Source: Labilithrix sp. (GTDB taxonomy: Bacteria > Myxococcota > Polyangia > Polyangiales > Polyangiaceae). Taken from it: a stretch of DNA of 48,150 bases. How positions within the stretch are numbered: position 1 is the stretch's first letter; each line of letters starts with the position of its first letter. The DNA lies in the NCBI GenBank assembly GCA_028287035.1, contig JAQBQL010000120.1, positions 1-48,150 of the forward strand, written 5' to 3'. The position numbers and the translations under genes are program-made. Below, in pieces: positions 33,605-41,290 of this stretch. The notes under the pieces are model-generated. The model worked only from the letters and a program-made list of their open reading frames with translations, had not been told where the DNA came from and did no database searches.

Positions 33605-34572
33605 GCGCGTCGCTCGGTCACGAGGGCGCGCGTGACCGCCACGAGCGCATCGACGATTCCGTCGCCGTCGTCCAGCGAGGCGGAGCGGCGAAGGTCGAGG
33701 CCGAGCTCACGGGCCCACTGCTTCGCCTCGATGTCGAGGTCGTAGAGGATCTCGACGTGGTCGGCGAGGAAGCCGATGGGCGCGATCACCACGTGCTTCT
33801 GCCCGGCCGCGGCGATCTCCCGGAGCGTCGCCTGGAGATCGGGGCCGAGCCACTTCATGGGCCGGCCGCCCGGGCCCGTCGACATCCCCTGGCTCTGGAA
33901 GCAGACGCGGTGCTCGGCGAAGGACGTGAGCTCACGAACGCGCGCCGCGACCGCCTCCGCGCTGGCCCGCAGCTCGCGCTCGTAGGGGTCGCCGGCCTCG
34001 ATGATGCTGACCGGCAGGCTGTGCGCGGTGAGGAGGAGCGTGGTGCTCGCGCGCTCCTGGTCGGTGAGCTCGGCGAGGCGCGCCGTGATGCTCTGCGCGA
34101 AGGCCTCCGTGAGCTCGCGGGTCTGGCCCCAGTTCGCCGCCGCCGCCACCTCGAGATCGAGCCCGCCCTCGCGGACCGCCTGCTCCACCGCCTGCCCGTA
34201 GATCGGCGCCGAGTGCTGCGCGAGCGGGACGACGAGGACGCGCTTCACGCCGCCCGCCGCGAGCGGCGCGAGGACCTCGGTGGGGTACGGCCGGAAGAGG
34301 CGGCTCACCGCGCGAACGGGCACCCCGAGCCGCTGCTCGAGGCGCGCCGCGAGACGCCGGTTGATGGTGTTCAGCGGGGAACGGCCGCCGATCGCCTCGT
34401 AGCGGCGGCGCACCTCGGCGAGGAGCTCGGGCGGCGGCGCGTGCCCGCGGCGGATGTTGGTGAGGAACTCGGGAAGCTCCTCGAGCTCCTCGACGGTGCC
34501 GTGCGAAGGCAGGAGCACGGCGTCGGTGCGCGGGTCGAGAGCACCGGTTGGCGAGGGGTTCGTCACGCTCAT
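33601..34572 (-). CDS. hemH: ferrochelatase
   Basis: The 323-residue protein inserts ferrous iron into the porphyrin. Landmarks are AVLLPSHGTVEELEELPEFL at the N-terminus, LVVPLAQHSAPIYG, LLLTAHSLPVSIIEAGDPYE with the conserved His, SQGMSTGPGGRPMKWLGPDL and VIAPIGFLADHVEILYDLDI with the conserved Glu/His region. The length matches bacterial ferrochelatases without a C-terminal Fe-S tail. The ATG at 34572 overlaps the hemE stop by 4 nt and the stop overlaps hemG likewise, so the three late heme steps are made as a coupled set. Confidence 0.94.
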   Translation of the reverse strand: MSVTNPSPTGALDPRTDAVLLPSHGTVEELEELPEFLTNIRRGHAPPPELLAEVRRRYEAIGGRSPLNTINRRLAARLEQRLGVPVRAVSRLFRPYPTEVLAPLAAGGVKRVLVVPLAQHSAPIYGQAVEQAVREGGLDLEVAAAANWGQTRELTEAFAQSITARLAELTDQERASTTLLLTAHSLPVSIIEAGDPYERELRASAEAVAARVRELTSFAEHRVCFQSQGMSTGPGGRPMKWLGPDLQATLREIAAAGQKHVVIAPIGFLADHVEILYDLDIEAKQWARELGLDLRRSASLDDGDGIVDALVAVTRALVTERRA

Positions 34573-35588
34573 CGCGCGGACGTGCGGTGCACGAACTCGA
34601 CGATGGCCTCGACGTTCTCCATCGGCGTCTCGGGGAGGATGCCGTGGCCGACGTTGAAGATGTGCCCCGGGCGGCCGCCGGCCTGCTCGAGCACGCGCGC
34701 GGCATGCTTCTCGGCGACGTCACGCGGCCCGAGGAGCACGGTCGGGTCGATGTTGCCCTGCACCGCGCGATCGTGGCCGACCTTCTTCCACCCCTCGTCG
34801 AGGGGCGTGCGCCAGTCGAGACCGATCACCGTTCCGCCCGCCTCACGCTGCGCCTCGAGCAGGTGATACGTCCCCGTCCCGAAGTGGATGACCGGGACGC
34901 CCCGCTTCTCGACGTCCTTCAGGATCCCCTGCACGTGCGGGAGGATATAGGTGCGGTAGTCGACGGCGGACAGCTGGCCCACCCACGAATCGAACAGCTG
35001 CACGGCATCGACGCCGGCGTCGATCTGCTTGTGCAGGAACCGCCGGACCACCTCGCTGAGCTTCGCGAGCAGCGCGCCGAACGTCTCCGGCTCGGCGAAC
35101 ATGAAGCGCTTCGCCTTCGCGAACGAGCTGCTCTTGCCGCCCTCGATGAGGTAGCTCGCCAGGGTGAAGGGAGCTCCCGCGAAGCCGATGAGCGGGACCT
35201 TCAGGTCCTTCTTCAGGAGCTTGATCGCGTCGAGCACGTAGCCGAGCCCCTCCTCGATCTCGAAGTCGTGCAGCTTGTCGACGTCGGCCTTGCACGTGAC
35301 GGGCGAGAAGATGACCGGCCCCTCCCCCTTGTGGAAGTCGAACGGCGCGCCCATCGGCTCGAGCGGCAGCAGGATGTCGGCGAAGAGGATCGCCGCGTCC
35401 ATCCCGAACCGCAGCGGCTGCAGCGTCACCTCGCGCGCGAGCTCCGGCGTCTTGCAGACCTCGAGCATCGTGTGCTTCGCGCGGAGGGCGCGGTATTCGG
35501 GCATGTAACGGCCCGCCTGGCGCATCATCCAGACGGGCGTGCAGTCGGTGGGCTCCCGTCGGCACGCACGCAAGAACCGGTCATTCAT
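34569..35588 (-). CDS. hemE: uroporphyrinogen decarboxylase
   Basis: The 339-residue TIM-barrel enzyme converts uroporphyrinogen III to coproporphyrinogen III. The signature PVWMMRQAGRYMPEYRALRA near the N-terminus contains the substrate-binding Arg pair; FADILLPLEPMGAPFDFHKG carries the conserved Asp; later segments LIGFAGAPFTLASYLIEGG and QLFDSWVGQLSAVDYRTYIL are typical. ATG 35588 is the start. It is the first gene of the heme operon. A coproporphyrinogen oxidase gene is not in the window, so the step between HemE and the oxidase must be encoded elsewhere. Confidence 0.96.
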   Translation of the reverse strand: MNDRFLRACRREPTDCTPVWMMRQAGRYMPEYRALRAKHTMLEVCKTPELAREVTLQPLRFGMDAAILFADILLPLEPMGAPFDFHKGEGPVIFSPVTCKADVDKLHDFEIEEGLGYVLDAIKLLKKDLKVPLIGFAGAPFTLASYLIEGGKSSSFAKAKRFMFAEPETFGALLAKLSEVVRRFLHKQIDAGVDAVQLFDSWVGQLSAVDYRTYILPHVQGILKDVEKRGVPVIHFGTGTYHLLEAQREAGGTVIGLDWRTPLDEGWKKVGHDRAVQGNIDPTVLLGPRDVAEKHAARVLEQAGGRPGHIFNVGHGILPETPMENVEAIVEFVHRTSAR

Positions 35589-35619
35589 CGTCCGCGAGCC
35601 TATCCGATCTGGCAGGGCG

Positions 35620-35643
35620 GCGGCCGGACTTCCCGCCGGCCGC
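35620..35643 (-). terminator. stem-loop between the fibro-slime gene and hemE
   Basis: GCGGCCGG and CCGGCCGC form a perfect 8-bp stem around an 8-nt loop in the 74-bp gap between the lipoprotein stop (35663, minus strand) and the hemE start (35588). It probably ends or attenuates lipoprotein transcription before the heme operon. No T-run is seen. Confidence 0.5.
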
Positions 35644-35662
35644 GACGCCCTCCGTCAGCCCT

Positions 35663-37288
35663 TCACTTGGGGACGACCGCCTCCGACTTGCAGGTCGCCG
35701 AGCAGCCGTCGCCGCTCACGAGGTTCCCGTCATCGCACTGCTCGCCCTGGGCGCTCTGGACCGTGCCGTCGCCGCAACGCGGGCCGAGGGTGCAGGTGGC
35801 GGTGCACTTGCCGTAGCCGCCCGAGTTCCCGGCGCCGTCGTCGCACGCCTCGTTCTTCGTCTTGATCCCGTCGCCGCACTTCGGCGTGCACGAGGTCTTC
35901 TTCTTCTCGAAGCCGCGCAGCGTCAGCTTGTAGTTGGACTGCGTGGTGTGGCGCTCGGCCTGGAAGAGGTCGATCTCGTACATGCCGTCGACCACGAGGC
36001 CGAACTTCGTGGCCGCCGCCGCGTCGAGGGTGATGGATCCGTCCGTGGCGCTGTGGAGCCCGCCGAGGTCGACGGCGAGCTTGCCGTTCACGAAGACCCA
36101 GACGTCGTCGTCGCCGGTGAAGTCGAGCTTCTCGTTACCCTTGTACGTGAAGTAGTAGCGAAGCTCGCTCGTGAAGTGGAAGTTGTGGCCGCTCGACGCG
36201 TAGTTGCCGAAGCCCATGCCGTCGATGGGGAAGAACGACGAGCTGAGGAACTGGTAGGCGCCCCCGTTGTTCGTCATCGTGAGCGTCTTGTCCCAGATCG
36301 TCCACTCCGTGGTGTGCGTCGCGTCGTCCGACCACCACTTGTCGAAGTTCACCTTGCCCGTGAGCTGCGTGCTCGTGTTGTTGGTGGGCGTGTTGGACTT
36401 CCACTGCGGGAAGCCGGTCGCGCCGAGCGCGTCCTGCACGAGGCCGAGGTTCGCGCCGCTGCCGCCGAACGACTCGAAGTCGGGATGGCTCGGCGTGAAG
36501 TCACGGTAGACGATCGGGATCGCGATCGAGGCGGGCGGGGTCGCGATGGTGACCGCGCAGTCGAAGCCCTGTTCGAGCTTGCACGTCGTGCTGCAGCCGT
36601 CGCCGTCGCGGAGGTTGCCGTCGTCGCACTCCTCGTCGGGGAACTTCACGCCGTCGCCGCAGAGCGCGGTGCACTTGCCGCCGGCGCACTTCGGCTCGAC
36701 TTCGCAGGTCGGCGAGCAGCCGTCGTACGGGTGCGTGTTGCCGTCGTCGCACTGCTCGCTGCCCTCCTTGACGCCGTCACCGCAGGTCGTCGCGAGACAC
36801 GCCGCGCCGGGGGTCGGGCACTTGAAGCCGCTCTCGAACGTGCAGAGCGCGCTGCAACCGTCGCCGGCGGTCGTGTTGCCGTCGTCGCAGTCCTCGTCAC
36901 CAGCCACGATGCCGTCGCCGCACGCGGCGGCGATGCAGGCCGCGCCGACGGTGGGGCACGCGTAGCCCGTCTCGATCTTGCAGGTCGCGCCGCAGCCGTC
37001 GCCTGCCGTCTTGTTGCCGTCGTCGCAGGTCTCGCCGGTCTCCTTCACGGAGTTGCCGCAGCCCGGCTCCGGGGCCTTGCCGCTGTCCGGGGTGGCGCCG
37101 CCGCCGTCGCCGGTTCCGAAGTTGCCGCCGCTGCTGTTGTCGCCGCCGGCAGCGTCGTAGTCGCCGTTGTCGAGCTTCTTGTCGGGCGTGAAGTCGCTCC
37201 CGCCGGAGTCGCCTCCACCGCAGCCGTACGCGACCAGCAGACCAAGGACGGAGAGAAGGAAGAGGGAACCCCGACGAGCGTTGACCAT
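35663..37288 (-). CDS. fibro-slime domain lipoprotein with DUF4215 Cys-rich repeats
   Basis: The 541-residue protein has a lipobox (LGLLVAYGCGGG), a Gly/Asp/Ser-rich linker, four DUF4215-type repeats of the form CGDGxxxxxExCDDGNxxxGDGCSxxC, a fibro-slime/PA14-like domain (VYRDFTPSHPDFESFGG through FTGDDDVWVFVNGKLAVDLG), and two more DUF4215 repeats at the C-terminus. Fibro-slime domains are found in extracellular matrix and adhesion proteins of slime moulds and some bacteria. The ATG at 37288 has GGAGG 11 nt upstream. It diverges from the envelope operon at 37517; both presumably have promoters in the 228-bp gap. Likely a surface or matrix protein; precise role unknown. Confidence 0.9.
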   Translation of the reverse strand: MVNARRGSLFLLSVLGLLVAYGCGGGDSGGSDFTPDKKLDNGDYDAAGGDNSSGGNFGTGDGGGATPDSGKAPEPGCGNSVKETGETCDDGNKTAGDGCGATCKIETGYACPTVGAACIAAACGDGIVAGDEDCDDGNTTAGDGCSALCTFESGFKCPTPGAACLATTCGDGVKEGSEQCDDGNTHPYDGCSPTCEVEPKCAGGKCTALCGDGVKFPDEECDDGNLRDGDGCSTTCKLEQGFDCAVTIATPPASIAIPIVYRDFTPSHPDFESFGGSGANLGLVQDALGATGFPQWKSNTPTNNTSTQLTGKVNFDKWWSDDATHTTEWTIWDKTLTMTNNGGAYQFLSSSFFPIDGMGFGNYASSGHNFHFTSELRYYFTYKGNEKLDFTGDDDVWVFVNGKLAVDLGGLHSATDGSITLDAAAATKFGLVVDGMYEIDLFQAERHTTQSNYKLTLRGFEKKKTSCTPKCGDGIKTKNEACDDGAGNSGGYGKCTATCTLGPRCGDGTVQSAQGEQCDDGNLVSGDGCSATCKSEAVVPK

Positions 37289-37328
37289 GCTTTTTGACGC
37301 CTCCAGTTGCCTCTCACAGGTCCCGGTC

Positions 37329-37408
37329 GGAAACGCACCGCCGGAACGAGAAGGGCCCACTGTGGAACAGCGAAGCACCGCAAAGCCAGGGCGGGCAACG
37401 GGGTTTTC
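37329..37408 (+). ncRNA. candidate GEMM-I-like (cyclic-di-GMP) riboswitch
   Basis: The segment starts with GGAAAC and ends with GTTTTC, which can pair as a closing stem. The 5' part continues GCACC, and the 3' part contains CGCAAAGCC and then GGGG before GTTTTC. In the Vibrio Vc2 GEMM-I RNA the same order appears: GGUCAC-GCAC, ACGCAAAGCC, GGGGUUACC. Against the match, the conserved AGGGCAAACC and GAAA tetraloop are not clear; AAGGGC and a GGAA loop occur in a longer middle part. It lies about 110 nt upstream of the first gene of the envelope operon on the same strand. The resemblance is by eye only. Confidence 0.3.
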
Positions 37409-37516
37409 TGGCGCCGATCAGCACCGTTATCCTTCGGCCGCGCACGTCGAACGAGCACGGAGATGCTGTATCGGTCTATCGCAGCGTGTGGAGAAATGGT
37501 CTCTTGTGCGCCGGAC

Positions 37517-38791
37517 ATGCGAGACCCTCGATTCCGCCGAGCCGCACGCCTCGCCCTCACGCTAGGAGCGGCCCTTTCCATCGAAAAAACCGCGGCCGCG
37601 GCCCCCTGCGACGCGCTCGACGGCGAGGACAACACGGTCCCGATCCTCTACGTCGAGAACGGCGATACGCAGGAGCCCCTGCTGAAGCGACTGGGTAAGC
37701 AGCTGATCCAGACCGCCGGCAAGAAGCTTCGCATCGTGTATCGAAACCGGCCGACGTGTGAGCTGGCCGCGAATTATTTCGGAGCCCGGGACCTCGCGCC
37801 GGTGACCGCGCCGGCCGCCCGACCGGTGCGGTACATCCCCGGCGACCCGAGCTTCGACCCGACCGGGGCCGCAGCGCCCCCGACCTGCGACCCGCCGCTG
37901 ACGAGCGGCGCGTACCCGCGCGTCGACCTCGCGATTGGCGCCACATTCCTATCGGGCTGCGGGGCGCTCCCCGCGCGACCGGCAGACGTGAGCGTGATCG
38001 ACGGGCCGAACCAGGCGTACGGCTTCATCGTGCCGAAGACGAGCGCGGAGGCCGCGATCACCGCCGAAGAGGGGTATCTCGCGTTCGGCTTCGCGGGCGC
38101 GAATGGCATGGCCGCTCCGTGGATCGATCAGGCGCTCCGCTTCACACGCGGCCCGACAGCGAGCACCACGCTGACGACCTCCGCGAGCCTGGGCCTCACC
38201 GCGGCGCAGATGGTTGCCGGCTCGAGCAACGCCGCCGGCACGGCAACCTCGGTCCTCGTCCTGAGCGCGGTACAGAGCGCGCCGTCGGTGCAAGCGGCGA
38301 TCGGCGCAGTCGGCGGCGATCTCTACGACGCCAACCGGGACAAGGTGAAGATGCTGGCATTCAAGGCATTCCAGCAGCGGTATGCCTACTTCCCGGACTC
38401 CACGTCCACCTCGTTCGACAAGCAGAACGTGCGTGATGGGCACTACACGGTCTGGTCACCTACTCCGTACCTCTACGTTCACGTGCCGGGCACGGACGTC
38501 CCTGCGACCACGGACGTGAAGCGCCTGGTGGACCTCGTCTTCGGCCACACCGCGGAACCCGACGTGAACGGGCTGGGGTCGGTCGCGCTCTCCGGCCTGG
38601 TCCCGCAGTGCGCCATGAAGGTGAAGCGCGCGTTCGACGGTGGACAGCTCTCCCTCCACGCGCCGGACGAACCGTGCGGGTGCTTCTACGAGCAGTCCGT
38701 GCCGAGCGGCGCGACCGCGTGCGCTCCGTGCGCCGATGACGGCGTCTGCGGAGGCGGGACGTGCCGCTTCGGCTACTGCGAGGCACGATGA
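37517..38791 (+). CDS. secreted PstS-like (periplasmic binding protein type) protein with Cys-rich tail
   Basis: The 424-residue protein has a signal peptide (ARLALTLGAALSIEKTAAAA) and a mature part that resembles the phosphate-binding PstS-like fold: TVPILYVENGDTQEPLLKRL at the start, EEGYLAFGFAGANGMAAPWI in the hinge region, and AFKAFQQRYAYFPDSTSTSF with DGHYTVWSPTPYLYVHV near the end. The C-terminal 45 residues are Cys-rich (CGCFYEQS, CAPCADDGVCGGGTC), uncommon for a soluble binding protein. ATG 37517 is used; ATG 37496 with an overly close GGAG is an alternative. It leads a six-gene operon ending at 44301 and its stop overlaps the next start as ATGA. The ligand is not known; the PstS likeness is my reading, not a proven match. 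Confidence 0.65.
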   Translation: MRDPRFRRAARLALTLGAALSIEKTAAAAPCDALDGEDNTVPILYVENGDTQEPLLKRLGKQLIQTAGKKLRIVYRNRPTCELAANYFGARDLAPVTAPAARPVRYIPGDPSFDPTGAAAPPTCDPPLTSGAYPRVDLAIGATFLSGCGALPARPADVSVIDGPNQAYGFIVPKTSAEAAITAEEGYLAFGFAGANGMAAPWIDQALRFTRGPTASTTLTTSASLGLTAAQMVAGSSNAAGTATSVLVLSAVQSAPSVQAAIGAVGGDLYDANRDKVKMLAFKAFQQRYAYFPDSTSTSFDKQNVRDGHYTVWSPTPYLYVHVPGTDVPATTDVKRLVDLVFGHTAEPDVNGLGSVALSGLVPQCAMKVKRAFDGGQLSLHAPDEPCGCFYEQSVPSGATACAPCADDGVCGGGTCRFGYCEAR

Positions 38792-39099
38792 GCACCGGTG
38801 GACGCGGCGTTCGCCGGCTCGCTGCGCTCCTCGCCTTCGTCGCAGTGCTCCTCGCCGCCGCCTGTGACGACACCAGCGCCGTGAAGGAGGCAGCTCCCGA
38901 CGCGGCGACCACCGCCCCGCGGACCGACGGCGGCGCCGGTGCGGATGCTGCGACGACCGACGCAGGATCGTCCGATTGTTTCATGAACCCCACGACGCAC
39001 TTCGAGATCATCAACGCGTGCACCAGCGCGCAGAAGATCATCAAGAATCCGACCCTTCCGAGGCTGCTCCCCGACGGTGGCTTGCCCCCGCTGAGCTGA
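38788..39099 (+). CDS. small lipoprotein
   Basis: The 103-residue protein has a signal peptide (RRLAALLAFVAVLLAAAC, lipobox LAAAC) and then an Asp/Ala/Gly-rich linker, ending in a short conserved-looking segment SDCFMNPTTHFEIINACTSA with a Cys pair. No family is recognised. The ATG overlaps the stop of the upstream PstS-like gene (ATGA), and the porin gene starts 14 nt downstream, so it is an integral member of the envelope operon and may bridge periplasmic protein and outer-membrane channel. Confidence 0.75.
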   Translation: MSTGGRGVRRLAALLAFVAVLLAAACDDTSAVKEAAPDAATTAPRTDGGAGADAATTDAGSSDCFMNPTTHFEIINACTSAQKIIKNPTLPRLLPDGGLPPLS

Positions 39100-39113
39100 A
39101 AGGATCGCGGCGC

Positions 39114-40394
39114 GTGCGGTGGTCGCGGAGTGCGTTTGTGGCCGGCCTTGCTGGCGCGATGATGAGCATGGCGCGAGGCGCGCACGCCGGCGATCCGGCG
39201 CTTCCGGTCGAGGTGCTCGGCTATGTGCAGGCCGACTGGACCGCGTTCCGGCAAACGTCCCAGAACGAGGTCGACCCGGATGGCGAGCCTCTCAACGAGG
39301 AGCGATTCGTCATTCCACGAGCCCGCTTCCGGATGACTGCCGACCGCGGCTACACCGCCGGGGCGCTCGAGATCGACGCGAACACCGTCCACGGCCCGCA
39401 GGTGCGCCCTATCGATGCGGAGGCATCGTTGAAGTGGCCTGCGGCGCGCCCCACGTTCGATCCAGCGCGGGAGCAGCGCGGGCTCCCGCAGGAGACCTGG
39501 TTCATGGTCACCTTCGGGCTGCTCCCCACGCCGTTCGGATTCGAGCCGACCGAGGTAGCCCTGCGCCGCCCCTTCCTGGAACAGAGCACGATGTCGAATG
39601 CCTTCTTCCCCGGTCAGTACGACCTCGGTTTCCGGGTGGTCGGCGCATTCAAGATGATCAACTACGCGCTCGGGATCATGAACGGCGATCCCATCGGCGA
39701 ACGCACCTTCCCGGGTCGCGATCCCAACCAGAGCAAGGACCTCGTCTTCCGGGTCGGCGCCTCCGGTGACGTGAGCGGCCGGCTCCGCGTCGAAGGCGGC
39801 TTTTCGGGCCTGACGGGCCGCGGTTTCCACGAGGGGCGGAACGCCACGGGCGACCAGGTGCAGTGGCGGGACGTCAACGAGGACGGGGTCGTGGACCCCA
39901 TCGAGCTCCAGGGAATTCCCGGCACCGCTGCGGAGCCGTCGGCGACCTTCAAGCGTTTCGCGCTCGGCGCCGACGTGCGCGTCTTCGTCGCGGTGCCCCC
40001 GCTCGGTGAGCTGGCGCTCCGGGCCGAGGTGGTGCGCGCGGCAAACCTCGATCGGGGCCTCTACGTGGCCGACCCCGTGGCTTCCAGCCGGGACCTCCGC
40101 GAGACCGGCTGGTACGTCGGCGGCACCCAGGAGCTGACGCGCTGGGCGCAGATCGGCATCCGGTACGACACCTACAATCCCGATTCGGACGCGACCGAGC
40201 GTCTGCCGTTCACGCTGGTTCCTGCAGATCTGTCGCTCTCCACCTGGTCCTTCATGGCGACGGCACGCCTGGCGCATGGCCGGGTTGTCGCGCAGTTCGA
40301 CCACCGGACGAACGCGCTCGGTCGGGACGAGCGGGGATCGCCGACGACGCTCGCGGACGATTCGTTCACGCTCCGCGCGGAAGCGCGATTCTGA
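39114..40394 (+). CDS. OprP/OprO-like porin
   Basis: The 426-residue protein starts at GTG 39114 (AGGA 9 nt upstream), has a signal peptide ending near GAHAG, and continues as a beta-barrel: VEVLGYVQADWTAFRQTSQN, FVIPRARFRMTADRGY, FGLLPTPFGFEPTEVALRRP, FFPGQYDLGFRVVGAFKMIN, YALGIMNGDP, and a C-terminal strand TLRAEARF ending in Phe. The order (arginine-rich first strands, TPFGFE motif, NG-DP loop) is that of phosphate/pyrophosphate-selective porins of the OprP/OprO family. It lies between a PstS-like protein and a TonB receptor gene, suggesting an outer-membrane route for an anionic substrate. The last base of the stop overlaps the next start (TGATG). Substrate inferred only. Confidence 0.78.
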   Translation: MRWSRSAFVAGLAGAMMSMARGAHAGDPALPVEVLGYVQADWTAFRQTSQNEVDPDGEPLNEERFVIPRARFRMTADRGYTAGALEIDANTVHGPQVRPIDAEASLKWPAARPTFDPAREQRGLPQETWFMVTFGLLPTPFGFEPTEVALRRPFLEQSTMSNAFFPGQYDLGFRVVGAFKMINYALGIMNGDPIGERTFPGRDPNQSKDLVFRVGASGDVSGRLRVEGGFSGLTGRGFHEGRNATGDQVQWRDVNEDGVVDPIELQGIPGTAAEPSATFKRFALGADVRVFVAVPPLGELALRAEVVRAANLDRGLYVADPVASSRDLRETGWYVGGTQELTRWAQIGIRYDTYNPDSDATERLPFTLVPADLSLSTWSFMATARLAHGRVVAQFDHRTNALGRDERGSPTTLADDSFTLRAEARF

Positions 40395-41290
40395 TGCGCA
40401 CCGCCGTGGCGATGCTGACGCTCGTCGTTGGGCTCCCGGCATTCGCGTGCGAGCGCACGACCCCGGACACCGGGCGCGACGCGCTCCTCCAGGTGCAGGG
40501 CGGAAGCTTCTTCCGCGAGCCGCTGCCCCCCGACGAGGCCGGCCCACGCGTCCTCTCTCTCACGCTCGCCGCCACGCTCGCGGCGGGCCAGAGCGGCCAG
40601 GGAGCTGCGGGAGAAGGCGAGCGACCGACGCGGGCGTTCGCGTTCGCAGTCGGAGGTGACGTCGGCTACTGGATAGTCCCCGCAGGAATCCCAAGTATCT
40701 CGGCGGCCAGCGCACCAACGTACGAGATCTCCTACGCGATCGGCCGTGCCCTGGCGCCGGGACCGCACGAGTTCGTGGTGCGAGCGGTCGACGAGGAAAA
40801 GCGCTTCGGCCCGCCCCTCGTGCGACCGTTCACCGTCACGGCGCCGCGCGACCCTTCGGGAGCCCTGGTCGTCAGCTTGCGGTGGGAGAACGGTGCCAAC
40901 CTCGACCTCCACGTCATCGACCCGAGCGGAACGGAGATCTTCAAGCGGAACATCAATTCGTATTCGTCCGGGCCGCCCGGCAGCGCACCGGATGCGCCGG
41001 GAGCTCCCCACGACGGAGGGGTCCTCGATCTCGACTCGAATGCCGGGTGCGTCTACGACGGGCGGTCTGTCGAGCACGTCGTCTGGGAAGGCCCGCCGCC
41101 GCGTGGCCATTACCTCGTTCGCGTCGACACCTTCTCGCTATGCGGCGAGCCCGTCGCACGGTGGGAGGTCGAAGCGCTGCTGGGAGGAGTGAGGATTGGC
41201 GCGGCGCAGGGGTACGGCACCGTGCAGGACACGAAGCTCGGCCATGATCGAGGTGCCGGCGTCCTGGCCCTCGAGATCGACGTCCCCTAG
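40394..41290 (+). CDS. secreted protein with YfaP/DUF2135-like domain
   Basis: The 298-residue protein has a hydrophobic signal (MRTAVAMLTLVVGLPAFAC; the Cys could be a weak lipobox) and two beta-sandwich-like parts. The N-terminal part ends in a fibronectin-like segment (YAIGRALAPGPHEFVVRAVD); the C-terminal part contains LVVSLRWENGANLDLHVIDP followed by SGTEIF and DLDSNAGC, the hallmark of the YfaP/DUF2135 family, thought to be extracellular or periplasmic binding domains. It overlaps the porin by one base, and its stop TAG is directly followed by the ATG of the TonB receptor. It could be a periplasmic or surface substrate-binding partner of the receptor. Confidence 0.75.
   Translation: MRTAVAMLTLVVGLPAFACERTTPDTGRDALLQVQGGSFFREPLPPDEAGPRVLSLTLAATLAAGQSGQGAAGEGERPTRAFAFAVGGDVGYWIVPAGIPSISAASAPTYEISYAIGRALAPGPHEFVVRAVDEEKRFGPPLVRPFTVTAPRDPSGALVVSLRWENGANLDLHVIDPSGTEIFKRNINSYSSGPPGSAPDAPGAPHDGGVLDLDSNAGCVYDGRSVEHVVWEGPPPRGHYLVRVDTFSLCGEPVARWEVEALLGGVRIGAAQGYGTVQDTKLGHDRGAGVLALEIDVP

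Noticed and set aside
37289..37516. Cobalamin riboswitch in front of the operon with the TonB receptor
   Set aside because: CCACTG and AGCCAGG-like pieces occur, but the full B12 box and the conserved core around it are missing; the GEMM-like reading fits better, though still weakly.
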